This document shows, piece by piece, positions 9,801 through 18,300 of a stretch of 64,000 nt of DNA (positions within the stretch are counted from its first letter, which is position 1; the number at the start of each line of letters is the position of its first letter). The translations under genes were made by a program, and so were the position numbers. The notes under the pieces were generated by a model. The model was not told where the DNA came from. It saw nothing but the letters and a program-made list of their open reading frames with translations, and did no database searches. Source of the stretch: Paenibacillus sp. HWE-109 (GTDB lineage Bacteria; Bacillota; Bacilli; Paenibacillales; NBRC-103111); NCBI RefSeq assembly GCF_022163125.1, contig NZ_CP091881.1, forward strand, positions 4,588,001-4,652,000. Reading direction: 5' to 3'.

Positions 9801-10845
9801 CCGTGTAGGCAGCTTCACCTGTTTTTTTCACTGTAATCTTACGCTTTAAATCATCCAGCGTGCCCGTTTGTTTGGCATACGTATGAAAGGTCAACGTCAC
9901 TTTATTATTGGGTCCGCTGATTGTCGTCGTCACTGCACTATCCAGCTGTACATCACGGTAGTAGCACCGTTCAACTGTTCCAAATGCAGGATCAATGCCT
10001 CCGAATGCAGAAACTGAACAATACGCACTGTCCGTAACAATTCTAGCTACAAAATCATAATCCGCGGGTATAGCCGGAGCACCAGTTCCCCATAATCGCA
10101 CTTCTTTCGTCCCTGTAAAGTTGCAAAAGCCGTAAAGCGCAGAACAATTCGTCCAGCCAAGGCTTCCGTCTGGCGCTTCGCCTACTACGGAAGACGTCAC
10201 CGGTATCTCTATCGGATCGCCGTTGCTATCCTTGAATGCCCCAGGAGCAATTTGTATCGCATTCTCCGAGCCAACTAATGCGTCTTTAAAGTTGATTTCA
10301 ACTGTACTCGACGTCGCCGTAGACGTTGGGTTCGCAACGGTATCTTGGGTGCCTAGAGCTGAATAGGCTGTTTCACCTGTTTTTTTCACGGTAATCTTAC
10401 TTTTCAAGTCATCTAACGTGCCAGCCTGTATGGCATAAACATGGAATGTAAAGGTCACTTTCTTATCGTGTTCACTAGCCATAGACGTCACTTTGCTATC
10501 CAGCTGTACATCACGGTAGTAACACTTTTTCCTAGTTCCAGGAGCAGGATCACTATAGCCGAAAGCAGCGATTGTGCATAGTGTCCCTCCCGTCAATAAG
10601 TGAGAAGTAAAGCCATAATTAGCAGGTATTGCAGGGGCGCCGATTCCCCATAATCGCACTTCTTTGGTCCCTGAGAATGTACAGGCTGCCCCCTCTGCAG
10701 CACATTCCGTCCACCCATCGCTACCCTCTGGTCCGTTGGCTATCGCAGGTAATGTGAATAAAGACGAAAATGGCATCGATGAAACTAGCATCAATCCCAG
10801 TAATAAACGAATCGCAACCCTTTTCAATAACACCCTCGTGACCAT
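3859..10845 (-). CDS. Giant secreted SLH protein with eight cysteine-containing repeats
   Basis: 2328 residues, starting at the ATG preceded by AGAGGAG, which gives a clear signal peptide (VLLKRVAIRLLLGLMLVSS). Residues ~36-1528 are eight ~187-residue repeats. Each opens with a PDGS-x-GW motif, continues with KEVR-(L/Y/F)-W and C-(Y/F)-YRD-(V/I)-QLD, and contains four Cys, 32 in all. The second half of each repeat is a beta-sandwich ending in GAFKDSNG-type text like SbsA-type Ig domains. Then come two Big_6-like Ig domains (~1528-1690), an atypical bacterial Ig domain (~1695-1785), two cadherin-like beta-sandwich domains (~1790-1985), a Pro/Thr linker, a ZU5-like domain (~2005-2140) and three SLH domains (~2148-2320). 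SLH domains hold proteins to pyruvylated wall polymer, so this is a long surface filament or adhesin. The C-rich half resembles W-C-EGG-C modules of carbohydrate-active proteins; glycan binding is only an inference. Confidence 0.9.
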   Translation of the reverse strand: MVTRVLLKRVAIRLLLGLMLVSSMPFSSLFTLPAIANGPEGSDGWTECAAEGAACTFSGTKEVRLWGIGAPAIPANYGFTSHLLTGGTLCTIAAFGYSDPAPGTRKKCYYRDVQLDSKVTSMASEHDKKVTFTFHVYAIQAGTLDDLKSKITVKKTGETAYSALGTQDTVANPTSTATSSTVEINFKDALVGSENAIQIAPGAFKDSNGDPIEIPVTSSVVGEAPDGSLGWTNCSALYGFCNFTGTKEVRLWGTGAPAIPADYDFVARIVTDSAYCSVSAFGGIDPAFGTVERCYYRDVQLDSAVTTTISGPNNKVTLTFHTYAKQTGTLDDLKRKITVKKTGEAAYTALGAEDTVANLTSTAASSTLVIKFKDTLVGPENTVQIAPGAFKDSNGQPINLPVTVSITSLPTGPDGSPGWTDCSDEGGNCSFRGTKEVRLWGIGPNYGFITHIFRNITDSPRCQTYFIGNYDPAPGSPKRCYYRDVQLDSAMTTVVSGLNNKVTFTFNMYAVQAGTIEDLKRKILVKRTGDSAYSALGAEDTVANPTSTAISSTLEINFKDPLVGSGNAIQIAPEAFKDTNGELIDLLVSTALKEPVAIDAAPDGSLGWTFCAVENGNCSFAGRKEVRFWAIDQPDKFQSIVSTNDTACTLASFSNRDPASASAKRCYYRDVQLDNNVMTVISGSNTKVKVTFNTYAIQVGTLEDFKSKISIKKTGDSAYTALDTEDTLENVSSTATSSTFEIKFKNALVGPENAIRIGSNAFKDSNGQLIDIAVNSNVVGVIPDGSPGWTYCAADGENCSFAGLKEVRYWGIGTPAPNYGYRSRVISGGTACTMAAFGNTDPANGTFKACYYRDVQLDYNVSTVVSGHNNKVTFTFSTYAIQAGTLEDLKNHITVKKTGDTIFAALSPEDVVANKVSTAALSTLEITFKDTLVGSGNTIQIAPGAFKDSNGQLIDIAITSSLTLLGLGPDGSGGWTNCAADGGNCSFVGTKEVRYWGIGTPAIPANYGFSSQIITSYTPCSIAAFGSIDPAPGTSKKCYYRDVQLDSAVKSVVSGINNKVKITFNTYAIQAGTLDELKSKITVKRTGEAAYKALGAEDTVANPTATAMLSTLEFIFKDPLVGSDNVIQIASGTFKDSNGQPIDIPVTSALTLLPAAPDGSLGWTYCAEEGKSCIFTGKKEVRYWGIGTPAVPANYGFRSLVITDVTACSKAAFGNVDPAFGTTKRCFYRDIQLDNNVKTVVSGLNTKVTFTFNTYAIQAGSLADLKSKITVKKTGASTYTALGTEDTVANLTSTADSSTLEINFKDTLVGSGNTLQIAPGAFKDSNGLSINITITSPLTLLPTAPDNTFVWTDCAAENGNCIFTGTKEVRYWGIGAPAVPANYGYLSKVVTSGIGCSGDAFGDMDPAPNTYKRCYYRAVQLDSAVNSSITVRHNKVTVTFHMYAIQAGTLDELKSKITVKRAGQAAYTALGAEDTVEILSSTANTSTLEINFKDALVGSGNTLQIAAGAFKDSIGQPINTSVSSPLTMPLEVNAVAATDTAITGTAEAGSRVTVSAGTGLLGTAVVTDGTFSIPIAVQTVGKTLTIIAKHTANNVSLTAIVTVIADETAPTAPLVNTVNMEDTFVTGSAEPGSTVKVKAGASLLGTGLAPAGGAYSVPITAQAAGTQLTITATDVRLNESLPTRVIVEQTDTQAVTAAIQALAITYGGSDRAASVTQAVGLPATGINGTTVVWASNHTAINAASGRVSRPSYGAGNTTVTLTATISKGAASESKAFTLIVAAETASNSADLSGLRVSSGAWNETLDAAVTSYTLSVPNSIANLSVTPTAADGKASVEVNGAIVASGELSAAIPLHVGTNTIIVKVTALDGTTTKTYKIHVTRTSNEALLSGLTVDQGTLTFEPAELAYRVDVASTVTSLLWTVTKANPNQTLTVTGVTYHSTSVTGNVYVYTVPSLNVGANVINIQVTAEDGLATNTYQLTVNRAPVVPPVVVPVDSHTTPPTDTTVTSTDGNLTLAVGQTGKVSLNQEVVISIPADASAKELKITINKVLNAQQLVTDKEVLASPIFEILKNFTENFSKPITLTFTFDKASLQGGQTAAVFYYDEVRKVWVEVPGGTINGDQITVTVNHFTKYAVFAVGQAAVAATNFNDIAGHWGEAGIKQAVEDGIVSGYPDGTFKPNRIVTRAEFAVMLMNTLKPQGEGAKLNFTDGADIGAWAQIAISLAVREGWMNGYDDGSFRPNAEITRAEMAVVIAGALGKPVGANAATHFADDTDIPLWAKSSVAAVQQAGIMQGKDAGQFAPQDRATRAEAVTVLLKAKAQKSNGSQ

Positions 10846-10912
10846 ATCTACCTTCACTCCTCTTATCCCTGTACATCCATTGCCGCAAACTAAGTTAAAT
10901 CTACCACACCCC

Positions 10913-10982
10913 AATAAAAGAATAATGAAAGATTCGGTCATAAACAGACAAAAACCGCGCAGCAGAAGGCTTTGCGGTTTTT
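10913..10982 (-). promoter_or_regulatory. Leader element shared with the other SLH gene (copy 1)
   Basis: Reading leftward, a hairpin (arms AAAAACCGC and GCGGTTTTT, 10950-10982) is followed after 17 nt by the 20-mer whose plus-strand form is AATAAAAGAATAATGAAAGA (10913-10932). The same pair with the same spacing precedes the second SLH gene. The hairpin with its T run looks like an intrinsic terminator, yet no minus-strand gene lies upstream here, so it is either a leader attenuator, an insulator, or duplicated baggage. Confidence 0.5.
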
Positions 10983-11068
10983 GAATGAACGCTCATAATG
11001 GCTTGATCGCCTTGGTCTGGTGATTGACGGTGCTTTTTCGTTCGCTTGAGGGCGGTGTGAAGCGTAAG

Positions 11069-11098
11069 TTTACATACATACAGAATGTATGTTATTAT
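11069..11098 (+). promoter_or_regulatory. Promoter with TetR-type palindromic operator
   Basis: A perfect 8-bp inverted repeat, ACATACAT (11072-11079) and ATGTATGT (11085-11092) with a 5-nt spacer, fills the gap between a -35-like TTTACA (11069-11074) and a -10-like TATTAT (11093-11098). A bound TetR dimer would block polymerase. The regulator gene two positions downstream is the natural candidate. Confidence 0.65.
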
Positions 11099-11130
11099 TT
11101 CTTTATAAACATATAGAGGAGAATGCAGTT

Positions 11131-11586
11131 ATGAAAATTTCCAGCTTTTATCCAGTCATTTTGACCGAGCAGGTGGCGTCCAGCGCCGAGTTTTATCGAA
11201 ATCAGTTTGGATTTGAGACCGTATTCGAAGCCGATTGGTATGTAAGCCTGCGATTGCCACGGGATAGTGAAACGGCATTCGAGCTGGCTATTCTGGAGTC
11301 TGGACATCCTACTGTACCCGCAGCCTTCCGACATTCAGTGAACGGACTAATACTCAACTTCGAAGTGGATGATGTAGACGCGCAATACGAAAGGCTAATT
11401 AAGCAAGAAAAGCTTCCCCTGCTGCTCGATATCCGGGACGAAGAGTTCGGACAGCGCCATTTCATTACTAGCGATCCCAACGGTGTATTGATCGATGTGA
11501 TCAAAATCATCCCTCCTTCCTACGCGTATACTGAGCAGTACAATAAGAAGTTATGGCTGAATGAGGAGAAAGGCGGCAAGGAATGA
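11131..11586 (+). CDS. VOC-superfamily (glyoxalase/bleomycin-resistance fold) protein
   Basis: 151 residues with the two beta-alpha-beta-beta-beta modules of the vicinal oxygen chelate fold: an N-terminal half from FYPVILTEQVASSAEFYRN and a C-terminal half ending in RHFITSDPNGVLIDVI. The family includes glyoxalases, dioxygenases and antibiotic-sequestering proteins; nothing here fixes the substrate. The start at 11131 is chosen for AGAGGAG upstream and for matching the usual family N-terminus. It is the first gene of a two-gene unit with a TetR regulator and sits behind a TetR-like operator, so it is probably induced by the compound it handles. Confidence 0.87.
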   Translation: MKISSFYPVILTEQVASSAEFYRNQFGFETVFEADWYVSLRLPRDSETAFELAILESGHPTVPAAFRHSVNGLILNFEVDDVDAQYERLIKQEKLPLLLDIRDEEFGQRHFITSDPNGVLIDVIKIIPPSYAYTEQYNKKLWLNEEKGGKE

Positions 11587-11670
11587 CGACGACGATCGCT
11601 CTTGACTTGAAAGCCATTGAGCTTTTGAAGCTTATTGAGAAATGAAGGAAAGAAGGAGATTTAAAACGAT

Positions 11671-12258
11671 ATGAAAAAAAGCAAGGCAGAAGCGTATGAA
11701 ACGATTGTCAAGCTGGTAGAAGTAGCCCGGAAGCACTTTACTGACCATGGGTATGTGGAATCGTCTATGGAGGAAATCGTGGCTGAGGCTAAGCTGACTC
11801 GAGGCGCCCTCTACCATCATTTTGGCAGCAAGAAAGGCTTGTTTCAAGCTGTGCTGGAGTCCGTTCAGGCGGAGATCGGGGAGCGGGTTGAAGCCGAGGC
11901 GGCCCAAAGCGATGATGCACGGGAGCAGCTGATTCTCGGATGCCGAGCCTTCGTTGCGGCTGCTGTCGAGCCACGAATTAAACGGATTATGCTCATTGAC
12001 GGTCCTGCCGTGTTGGGGTGGGAAGCCTGGCGCAGGATGGATGAGGAGAACTCGATGCGGCACTTGCGCGAGCAGCTGCAGTTGATGCAGCGGCAAGGTT
12101 ACCTGAAGCCGGTCCCTTTAGACGCAATGACTCATTTTCTCTCAGGTGCCCTGAATGAATCTGCATTGTGGATCGCACAAAGTCCGGATGACAGCCAGTC
12201 GTTGGAGGAAACGATGTCTGTTATTTCTCTTTTTCTGAAAGGATTCGACAACGATTGA
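11671..12258 (+). CDS. TetR/AcrR-family repressor
   Basis: 195 residues. The N-terminal helix-turn-helix is clear: ARKHFTDHGYVESSMEEIV, then AKLTRGALYHHFGSKKGLF around residues 30-55. The rest is a helical ligand-binding and dimer domain of the usual length. The ATG has AAGGAG upstream. It lies 84 bp after the VOC gene in the same direction, and the perfect palindrome at 11072-11092 is its probable operator, which would make the pair self-regulated. Ligand unknown. Confidence 0.9.
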   Translation: MKKSKAEAYETIVKLVEVARKHFTDHGYVESSMEEIVAEAKLTRGALYHHFGSKKGLFQAVLESVQAEIGERVEAEAAQSDDAREQLILGCRAFVAAAVEPRIKRIMLIDGPAVLGWEAWRRMDEENSMRHLREQLQLMQRQGYLKPVPLDAMTHFLSGALNESALWIAQSPDDSQSLEETMSVISLFLKGFDND

Positions 12259-12343
12259 TCCGCAGACATCTATCCGGTTCACGCTGACATTTTAGAATTC
12301 ACGTGTCTATAATCTTATCTTTCCCTTTTACTAAATTCCCAGC

Positions 12344-12367
12344 ACCCCCGTATTGTAACACGGGGGT
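12344..12367. terminator. Hairpin between convergent tetR and ABC operon
   Basis: Perfect 8-bp stem ACCCCCGT / ACGGGGGT with an 8-nt loop. It lies between the convergent TetR gene and ABC permease gene. Neither side has a strong T run, so termination efficiency is uncertain. Confidence 0.5.
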
Positions 12368-12447
12368 CCAAATTACAAGGCAAATCGAATGGCAACGGTT
12401 TAACCATAGGATTCCTGCGAATACCACTCTAAGACCGTATATGAACT

Positions 12448-13158
12448 CTACTCATCCTTTAACCGTCGTTGATACAAAACAACAGACACAATCGTTAATA
12501 CAACCGTCCATGCCAAAATAATGAGGAGAGGTTTTAATAAATCTCCCATCGTAAAGCCTGTACTGCTTATACCTAGCAAATGCACAAGCTGACTGCTTGG
12601 CATGTAATCCAGCACTTTGAAGACCGGATAATCCTTTACTAGTAACGCCCCCCAGGGTGCCCCGGTGAATACGAACGCCACAGGGAGTATTGATAATGAG
12701 GCTTCAAGCAACGTCTTGGAGAATAAACCACATATCGTCCCGGCTGCTGTGTATAGAATAATCGAAAGAAAGATTGCTGTCACAAACGCCCACATATTAG
12801 CTGGCTCATAGCCAATTATAAACGTAGCAATAGCCAGAACAATAGCAGACATTACAAAGACTAAAGTACTTTTACCGATTAGAACATCCATGGTCGTGGC
12901 CGGAGTCATCATTAATGACCGTAAAGTGTTACGCTCCTTCTCTTCCGCAATCAAGCATGCTTGTGCGAAACATGTTAGTAGTACAAACGAAGTATTTAGA
13001 AGTAAACCGCTAGCACCTTGTAAAGATGGACCTGCCCCCCGAAAAAGAAGTGCTAGAATAATTGGGAAAATTAACATAATGGAGACCGCGTAATTACGTG
13101 AAAACTCTTTGTAATCCTTTACAAATATCGCCCGGGCACGTTTTAATGAGATACTCAT
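12448..13158 (-). CDS. ABC-2 type transporter permease
   Basis: 236 residues with six hydrophobic segments in the ABC-2 membrane family arrangement: a short cytoplasmic start (KRARAIFVKDYKEFSRN), a first membrane helix, a polar loop containing EEKERNTLRSLMMTPA (the coupling-helix region of this family), then four or five further helices. Its start overlaps the stop of the ATPase gene by 4 bp, so the two are translated together as one exporter. ABC-2 exporters of this size move drugs, lantibiotics or lipids; the load is not evident. It is the last gene of a three-gene leftward operon headed by a LytTR regulator. Confidence 0.9.
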   Translation of the reverse strand: MSISLKRARAIFVKDYKEFSRNYAVSIMLIFPIILALLFRGAGPSLQGASGLLLNTSFVLLTCFAQACLIAEEKERNTLRSLMMTPATTMDVLIGKSTLVFVMSAIVLAIATFIIGYEPANMWAFVTAIFLSIILYTAAGTICGLFSKTLLEASLSILPVAFVFTGAPWGALLVKDYPVFKVLDYMPSSQLVHLLGISSTGFTMGDLLKPLLIILAWTVVLTIVSVVLYQRRLKDE

Positions 13159-14000
13159 AGTAACTCACTTCCTGTCATTTTAATAAAGATATCGCCTAGA
13201 CTTGGCTCTTTCGTTTCTAATCGGTCAATGAGCCCCCGTTTCATCCAATCCGCTATTTGATCAGCCGTCCCCTCATCGATCGGGAGCTCGTAGGATTCCC
13301 CATTGATTAAGTCAACACTAATTACATTTTCCCGATGATGTCGTTTAAGTTCCTTCGGTGAGCCGATGGTTTGGATTTGTCCCTGATACAAAATCGCTAC
13401 ACGGTTACATATCAACTCTGCCTCAGCCATATCATGCGTAGTTAAGAAAATCGTTGTCCCTTTCTCATTTAAGTAGCGCAAGCCTTTATAAATATGTGCT
13501 GAGTTTACCGGATCTAAAGCCGAAGTAGGTTCATCCAGAAATAATAATTCCGGCTCATGGATTATCGCGCATGCCAGCATGACACGTTGACGCATCCCTT
13601 TTGATAAGAAATTAACTTTCTTTTTGCGCTCTCCGCTTAAATTTACAAACTGCAGCACCTTATCAATCGAAGATCTAGGAAGATCATATAACTTACGATA
13701 CAGCTCTAGATTTTCCTCAATCGACAATCTCTCATATAGACCACTATTATCCGTCAAAATGCCAAAGCGCATCTTCTGTGCAGATTGATGCATCATCTCC
13801 GCTGGCTGTTTAAATACACTGGCCTTTCCACTAGTCGGATTTAACTGCGCAGTTAAAATCTTGATTAATGTTGTTTTTCCTGAACCACTCGGACCCAGAA
13901 ACCCAAAAATTTCCCCTTTCGGAATTGAAAAAGATACCTCTGCCAACGCATCCTTATTTCCAAATCTCTTACAGATACGTTCTACTTGGATAACATCCAT
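13155..14000 (-). CDS. ABC transporter ATP-binding protein
   Basis: 281 residues with an intact nucleotide-binding domain: Walker A GPSGSGKTT near residue 40, signature LSKGMRQRVMLA, Walker B LLFLDEP, H-loop TTHDMAEAE. The C-terminal ~60 residues form a small extra domain common in drug-export ATPases. The ATG at 14000 has AAGGAAG at good spacing; a GTG 9 nt upstream lies too close to it. It powers the permease encoded by the overlapping next gene. The contrast with the decayed ATPase domain of the upstream regulator is notable. Confidence 0.93.
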   Translation of the reverse strand: MDVIQVERICKRFGNKDALAEVSFSIPKGEIFGFLGPSGSGKTTLIKILTAQLNPTSGKASVFKQPAEMMHQSAQKMRFGILTDNSGLYERLSIEENLELYRKLYDLPRSSIDKVLQFVNLSGERKKKVNFLSKGMRQRVMLACAIIHEPELLFLDEPTSALDPVNSAHIYKGLRYLNEKGTTIFLTTHDMAEAELICNRVAILYQGQIQTIGSPKELKRHHRENVISVDLINGESYELPIDEGTADQIADWMKRGLIDRLETKEPSLGDIFIKMTGSELL

Positions 14001-14138
14001 TAACACCACTTCCTTAGCGTTGATGACTTAAACATATATAAATTGCCTGCTTCCTGCCATCAAAACCCGCCGAAATGTAGCTGTTGTCACCTGAATGGTA
14101 CCACTCAATGCTTGATTGCTGCTTTATTTCCCCGGAAA

Positions 14139-15074
14139 TTAAATATTAAGAAGTGCTTTTAATTCATGCAATTTGGAACGGGATAATGGAACCACGGCAT
14201 CTTTACCTGTATTCAATCGCAAGCTGTAGCTATTCTTCGTCCATGTAATAATCTCTCTTACTTTTTGCAGATTAACGATGTAGGACCGATGACACCTAAA
14301 AAAACCGAAGTTTAACAATCTCATCTCGAGCTCGGTCAGCGTCAACGCACAGTCATAATTTTCGCCGCCCACATGAACAAGGATTGAACCCTCTACACTT
14401 TCTATAAAATCGATTTCAGGCGGATTAAATAAAATGACCTTATCATTTCTTTTGGTAGAGATCTTCTGCAAGGTTATATTGGCTTCGTCTTGTTTCTGTA
14501 CTTCCTGCTTATCCTCTTCGAAGTCCCGAATATCCAATGGATGAAATCCGGACTCGTTCAACCGATAAATGGCATCACAGGAAATAAGGGCGTCCTCTAA
14601 ATTCGAAGTTAAAATTAAAATCTGCTTTTCTTGCGAAAGATCATCCAGAATCCGTTTGAATTGACGACGATCTGGCTCTTCCAAGTAAAAATACGGTTCC
14701 TCCAGTATAAGTGTGGGCTGATGTGCAAAAAAGACACGCAGCAAAGTCACATACATTCTTTTCGTTGAGCTTAGATCTTTGATTTTTACCTTCCGCTCTT
14801 CTTTTAAAGCAAAATAATCCATCAACCAAGCGGCACTCTCATTCCTCTCCGTTATTCTGATTAGAAAAGTGATTAGCTCTTCCACCGTTAAACGCATATA
14901 CTCATTTTGTTGAACCCGAAATAAATAATATCGGGAATGATCGACTAATTGATCCATTAAAAGCTGCTTTCGCTTCAAGTCCGTTATAATGCCAATCGAT
15001 TGGTTCGAAGTCATATTTAACTCGATCTTCGGTAGAAGTAATTCTCCAATATAATAAATTGGTTCAAATTGCAT
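14139..15074 (-). CDS. LytTR regulator fused to a degenerate ABC ATPase domain
   Basis: 311 residues. Residues ~1-190 follow the course of an ABC ATPase but have lost its chemistry: no G-x-x-G-x-GKS where Walker A should be (the text is IGIITDLKRKQLL), a signature reduced to LSSTKR, a recognisable TLILEEPYFYLEEPDRR Walker B/D-loop, and LTSNLEDA in place of the H-loop histidine. Residues ~210-311 are a LytTR DNA-binding domain (CALTLTELEMRLL, FFRCHRSYIVNLQKV). GGAGG precedes the ATG. It heads the operon with a working ATPase and permease, so it probably senses transporter state and controls the operon. No kinase or receiver domain is present. Fusions of this kind are known in Bacilli; their mechanism is inferred. 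Confidence 0.85.
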   Translation of the reverse strand: MQFEPIYYIGELLLPKIELNMTSNQSIGIITDLKRKQLLMDQLVDHSRYYLFRVQQNEYMRLTVEELITFLIRITERNESAAWLMDYFALKEERKVKIKDLSSTKRMYVTLLRVFFAHQPTLILEEPYFYLEEPDRRQFKRILDDLSQEKQILILTSNLEDALISCDAIYRLNESGFHPLDIRDFEEDKQEVQKQDEANITLQKISTKRNDKVILFNPPEIDFIESVEGSILVHVGGENYDCALTLTELEMRLLNFGFFRCHRSYIVNLQKVREIITWTKNSYSLRLNTGKDAVVPLSRSKLHELKALLNI

Positions 15075-15193
15075 GCCGGCCTCCAGGTCAGTGCCTCTAT
15101 AGGATATTTATCACAATTATAATGTTGGGATTACTGCCCCCGCAAATTATGGCTTGAGAATTATTTCAGAGAGTAGCTTCGATTTTAAAAAAA

Positions 15194-15235
15194 GCCCCAG
15201 TCAAAACACTCATAACAAGTGTGTTCGACTGGAGC
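15194..15235 (-). terminator. Intrinsic terminator of the second SLH gene
   Basis: A long hairpin with outer arms GCCCCAGTC and GACTGGAGC and an inner ACACT/AGTGT pairing. On the minus strand it is followed by a run of seven T. It lies ~100 bp past the SLH gene stop and insulates the LytTR/ABC operon. Confidence 0.8.
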
Positions 15236-15331
15236 TTCTTTTGTTTGCTTATGAAAGTTTTATATTACCTATTACCATATTTTCCCGCTATACTACCACT
15301 CCAAAAGAAGAAGTCCCCCACATCAGAACCA

Positions 15332-18300
15332 TTACGGTTGCGCATGTAAAGCTCTGAGAATGACCGTCACCGCTTCGGCGCGGGTAGTGTTCACTTTCGG
15401 TTTCACTGTGCCGTCTTCATAACCGTTGATCAAGCCTTTGGCTGTCGCCGTTGCAAGTGCCTTACGCGCCCAGTCGGATATATCGACACTGTCCGGGGAG
15501 TTGACACTCAAGTCCGTCGCCGCCAGTTTGGCGGCGCGAACGATGATCGCCGCCATTTGCTCACGATTTATGAGATCGTCCGGTCCGAAACTTGTGTCGC
15601 TATACCCGGCAATTATGCCTTTCGCTGCGGCAGTCGTAATAGCGCTCTTAGCCCAGTGAGTCTCCGTATCGGCGAAGGTTTTGCCATTTTGCTCCCCAAG
15701 ATGGAACGCTTTGACGATGACGGTCACAAATTCCGCTCTTGTGATGTTTGCATTCGGCTTAAACGTGTTGTCTGAATAGCCTTTAATCGCGCCAAGCTTC
15801 ACCAGTTCCCGCACATTCTCTTCGGACCAATGTCCTTTGATATCTGCAAAGTCCGTTTCGTTCGTTTGCGGCTGCACGGGCTTCGCTTTATCGGATGCCA
15901 GAACGGCAAATTTCGTAAAATGGTTAACCGTTCCGGATACTGTCCCGTTCTCTTCGTCGACCTTCAGTCTGTCCAATGACACCCATTTATGTGTTTGCTC
16001 GTTCAGCCAATATATGCCTATCGTCGACTTCCCAAAGTCCACCTTCGTCTTATCGAAAGGCAGCGTAATAACGATCGGCTTACTAAATTCACCATCCTTG
16101 TCTTTCTTGATCTCGTACACCTCGCTGACCAATTGCAAGGCGCTGTCCAGTGGCAGAATCGAGGCGTCGCTCACTTTATAAACCGTAACTTGAATGTTGT
16201 TAGCCATCGCTCCGGCCGGAACTTCGATTGTCGCTCCGTTCAGTCTTGTTGTCCCCCCGCTGGCAGCCGCAATCGTTGCGGTGTTGGTCGCACCGCCGCT
16301 GAATCCGGTTTCGCTCGTAGTACTGGATCCGCCAGTTGTAGGGGCTTTCGGTGTTGCACTCACTTCGTTGGAGTAGTTGCTGCTTCCTCCTGCGTTGCTC
16401 GTTGTTACTGCGAAATAATAGGTAGCGCCGTTCGTCAGACCCGTTACTGTGTAGCTATAAGTCGTGCTACTCACTGTCGCTATGGGGGTTAAGCCATAGA
16501 AGCCGGAAGCCGTTCCCTTATAGACACTGTAGGTGACTGTCTCAGATATACCGTTCCAAGTTAACGCAACTTGCCCATTCCCAGCTATTGCTGTAAGCCC
16601 CGTAGGTGCTGAAGACACTGCCGCATTGACGGTCAACTTGGCTGCGTTGCTTGTGGCTATTGCCGTTTGACTGCCCGTCGCGCTGCTGTTCGTGTTCGTC
16701 ACCACGACATAGTAGTACGTCGTTCCCGCCGCTAACGTCGGCGCTGCATACGATGCGCTTGTTGCCCCGCTGATCGCGGTACCGCCACTATTGCTGCTGA
16801 TCGTGCTGCTGTACCACTGATAGCTCAGCGTTCCGCTGTCACTCACCGTCGCTGCTACACTCAAGCTCGGGCTGCTCGCGCCTTCATTCACCGTTGCTCC
16901 TGTCGGCTGCGTGCCGATGATCGGCGTTGCCGCGTTGGTCAGCGCGTTCACTGTTACCGACACCGCTCTGCTTGTCGCCGACGCCGTTTGACTGCCCGTC
17001 GCGCTGCTGTTCGTATTCGTCACTACGACATAGTAGTATGTCGTTCCCGCAGCTAGCGTCGGCGCTGCATACGATGCGCTTGTTGCCCCGCTGATCGCGG
17101 TACCGCCGCTATTGCTGCTGGTCGTGCTGCTGTACCACTGATAGCTCAGCGTTCCGCTATCGCTCACCGTCGCTGCTACACTCAAGCTCGGGCTGCTCAC
17201 GCCTTCGTTCACCGTTGCTCCCGTCGGCTGCGTGCCGATGCTCGGCGTTGCCGCGTTGGTCAGCGCGTTCACCGTTACCGACACCGCACTGCTTGTCGCC
17301 GTGGCCGTTTGACTGCCCGTCGCGCTGCTATTCGTATTCGTCACTACGACATAGTAATATGTCGTTCCCGCAGCTAACGTCGGCGCTGCATACGATGCGC
17401 TTGTTGCCCCGCTGATCGCGGTACCGCCACTATTGCTGCTGGTCGTGCTGCTGTACCACTGGTAGCTCAGCGTTCCGCTGTCGCTCACCGTCGCTGCTAC
17501 ACTCAAGCTCGGGCTGCTCGCTCCTTCGTTCACCGTTGCTCCTGTCGGTTGCGTGCCGATGCTCGGCGTTGCCGCGTTGGTCAACGCGTTCACTGTTACC
17601 GACACCGCACTACTTGTCGCCGTGGCCGTTTGACTGCCCGTCACGCTGCTGTTCGTATTCGTCACTACGACGTAGTAATATGTCGTTCCCGCAGCTAACG
17701 TCGGCGCTGCATACGATGCGCTTGTTGCCCCGCTGATCACGGTGCCGCCGCTATTGCTGCTGGTTGTGCTGCTGTACCACTGATAGCTCAGCGTTCCGCT
17801 GTCACTCACCGTCGCTGCTACACTCAAGCTCGGGCTGCTCGCGCCTTCGTTCACCGTTGCTCCTGTCGGCTGCGTGCCGATGATCGGCGTTGCCGCATTG
17901 GTCAGCGCGTTCACTGTTACCGACACCGCACTGCTTGTCGCCGTAGCCGTTTGGCTGCCCGTCGCGCCGCTGTTCGTATTCGTCACTACGACATAGTAAT
18001 ACGTCGTTCCCGCAGCTAACGTCGGCGCTGCATACGATGCGCTTGTTGCCCCGCTGATCGCGGTGCCGCCGCTATTGCTACTGGTCGTGCTGCTGTACCA
18101 CTGGTAGCTCAGCGTTCCGCTGTCACTCACCGTCGCTGCTACACTCAAGCTCGGGCTGCTCGCGCCTTCGTTCACCGTTGCTCCTGTCGGTTGCGTGCCG
18201 ATGATCGGCGTTGCCGCATTGGTCAGCGCGTTCACTGTTACCGACACCGCACTGCTTGTCGCCGACGCCGTTTGGCTGCCCGTCGCGCTGCTATTCGTGT

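Noticed and set aside
10950..10982. Cyclic di-GMP riboswitch ahead of the SLH gene
   Set aside because: GCAAAGCC on the minus strand recalls the GEMM core, but the rest of the aptamer (GGGCAAACC half, tetraloop receptor) is missing and the second copy lacks the core.
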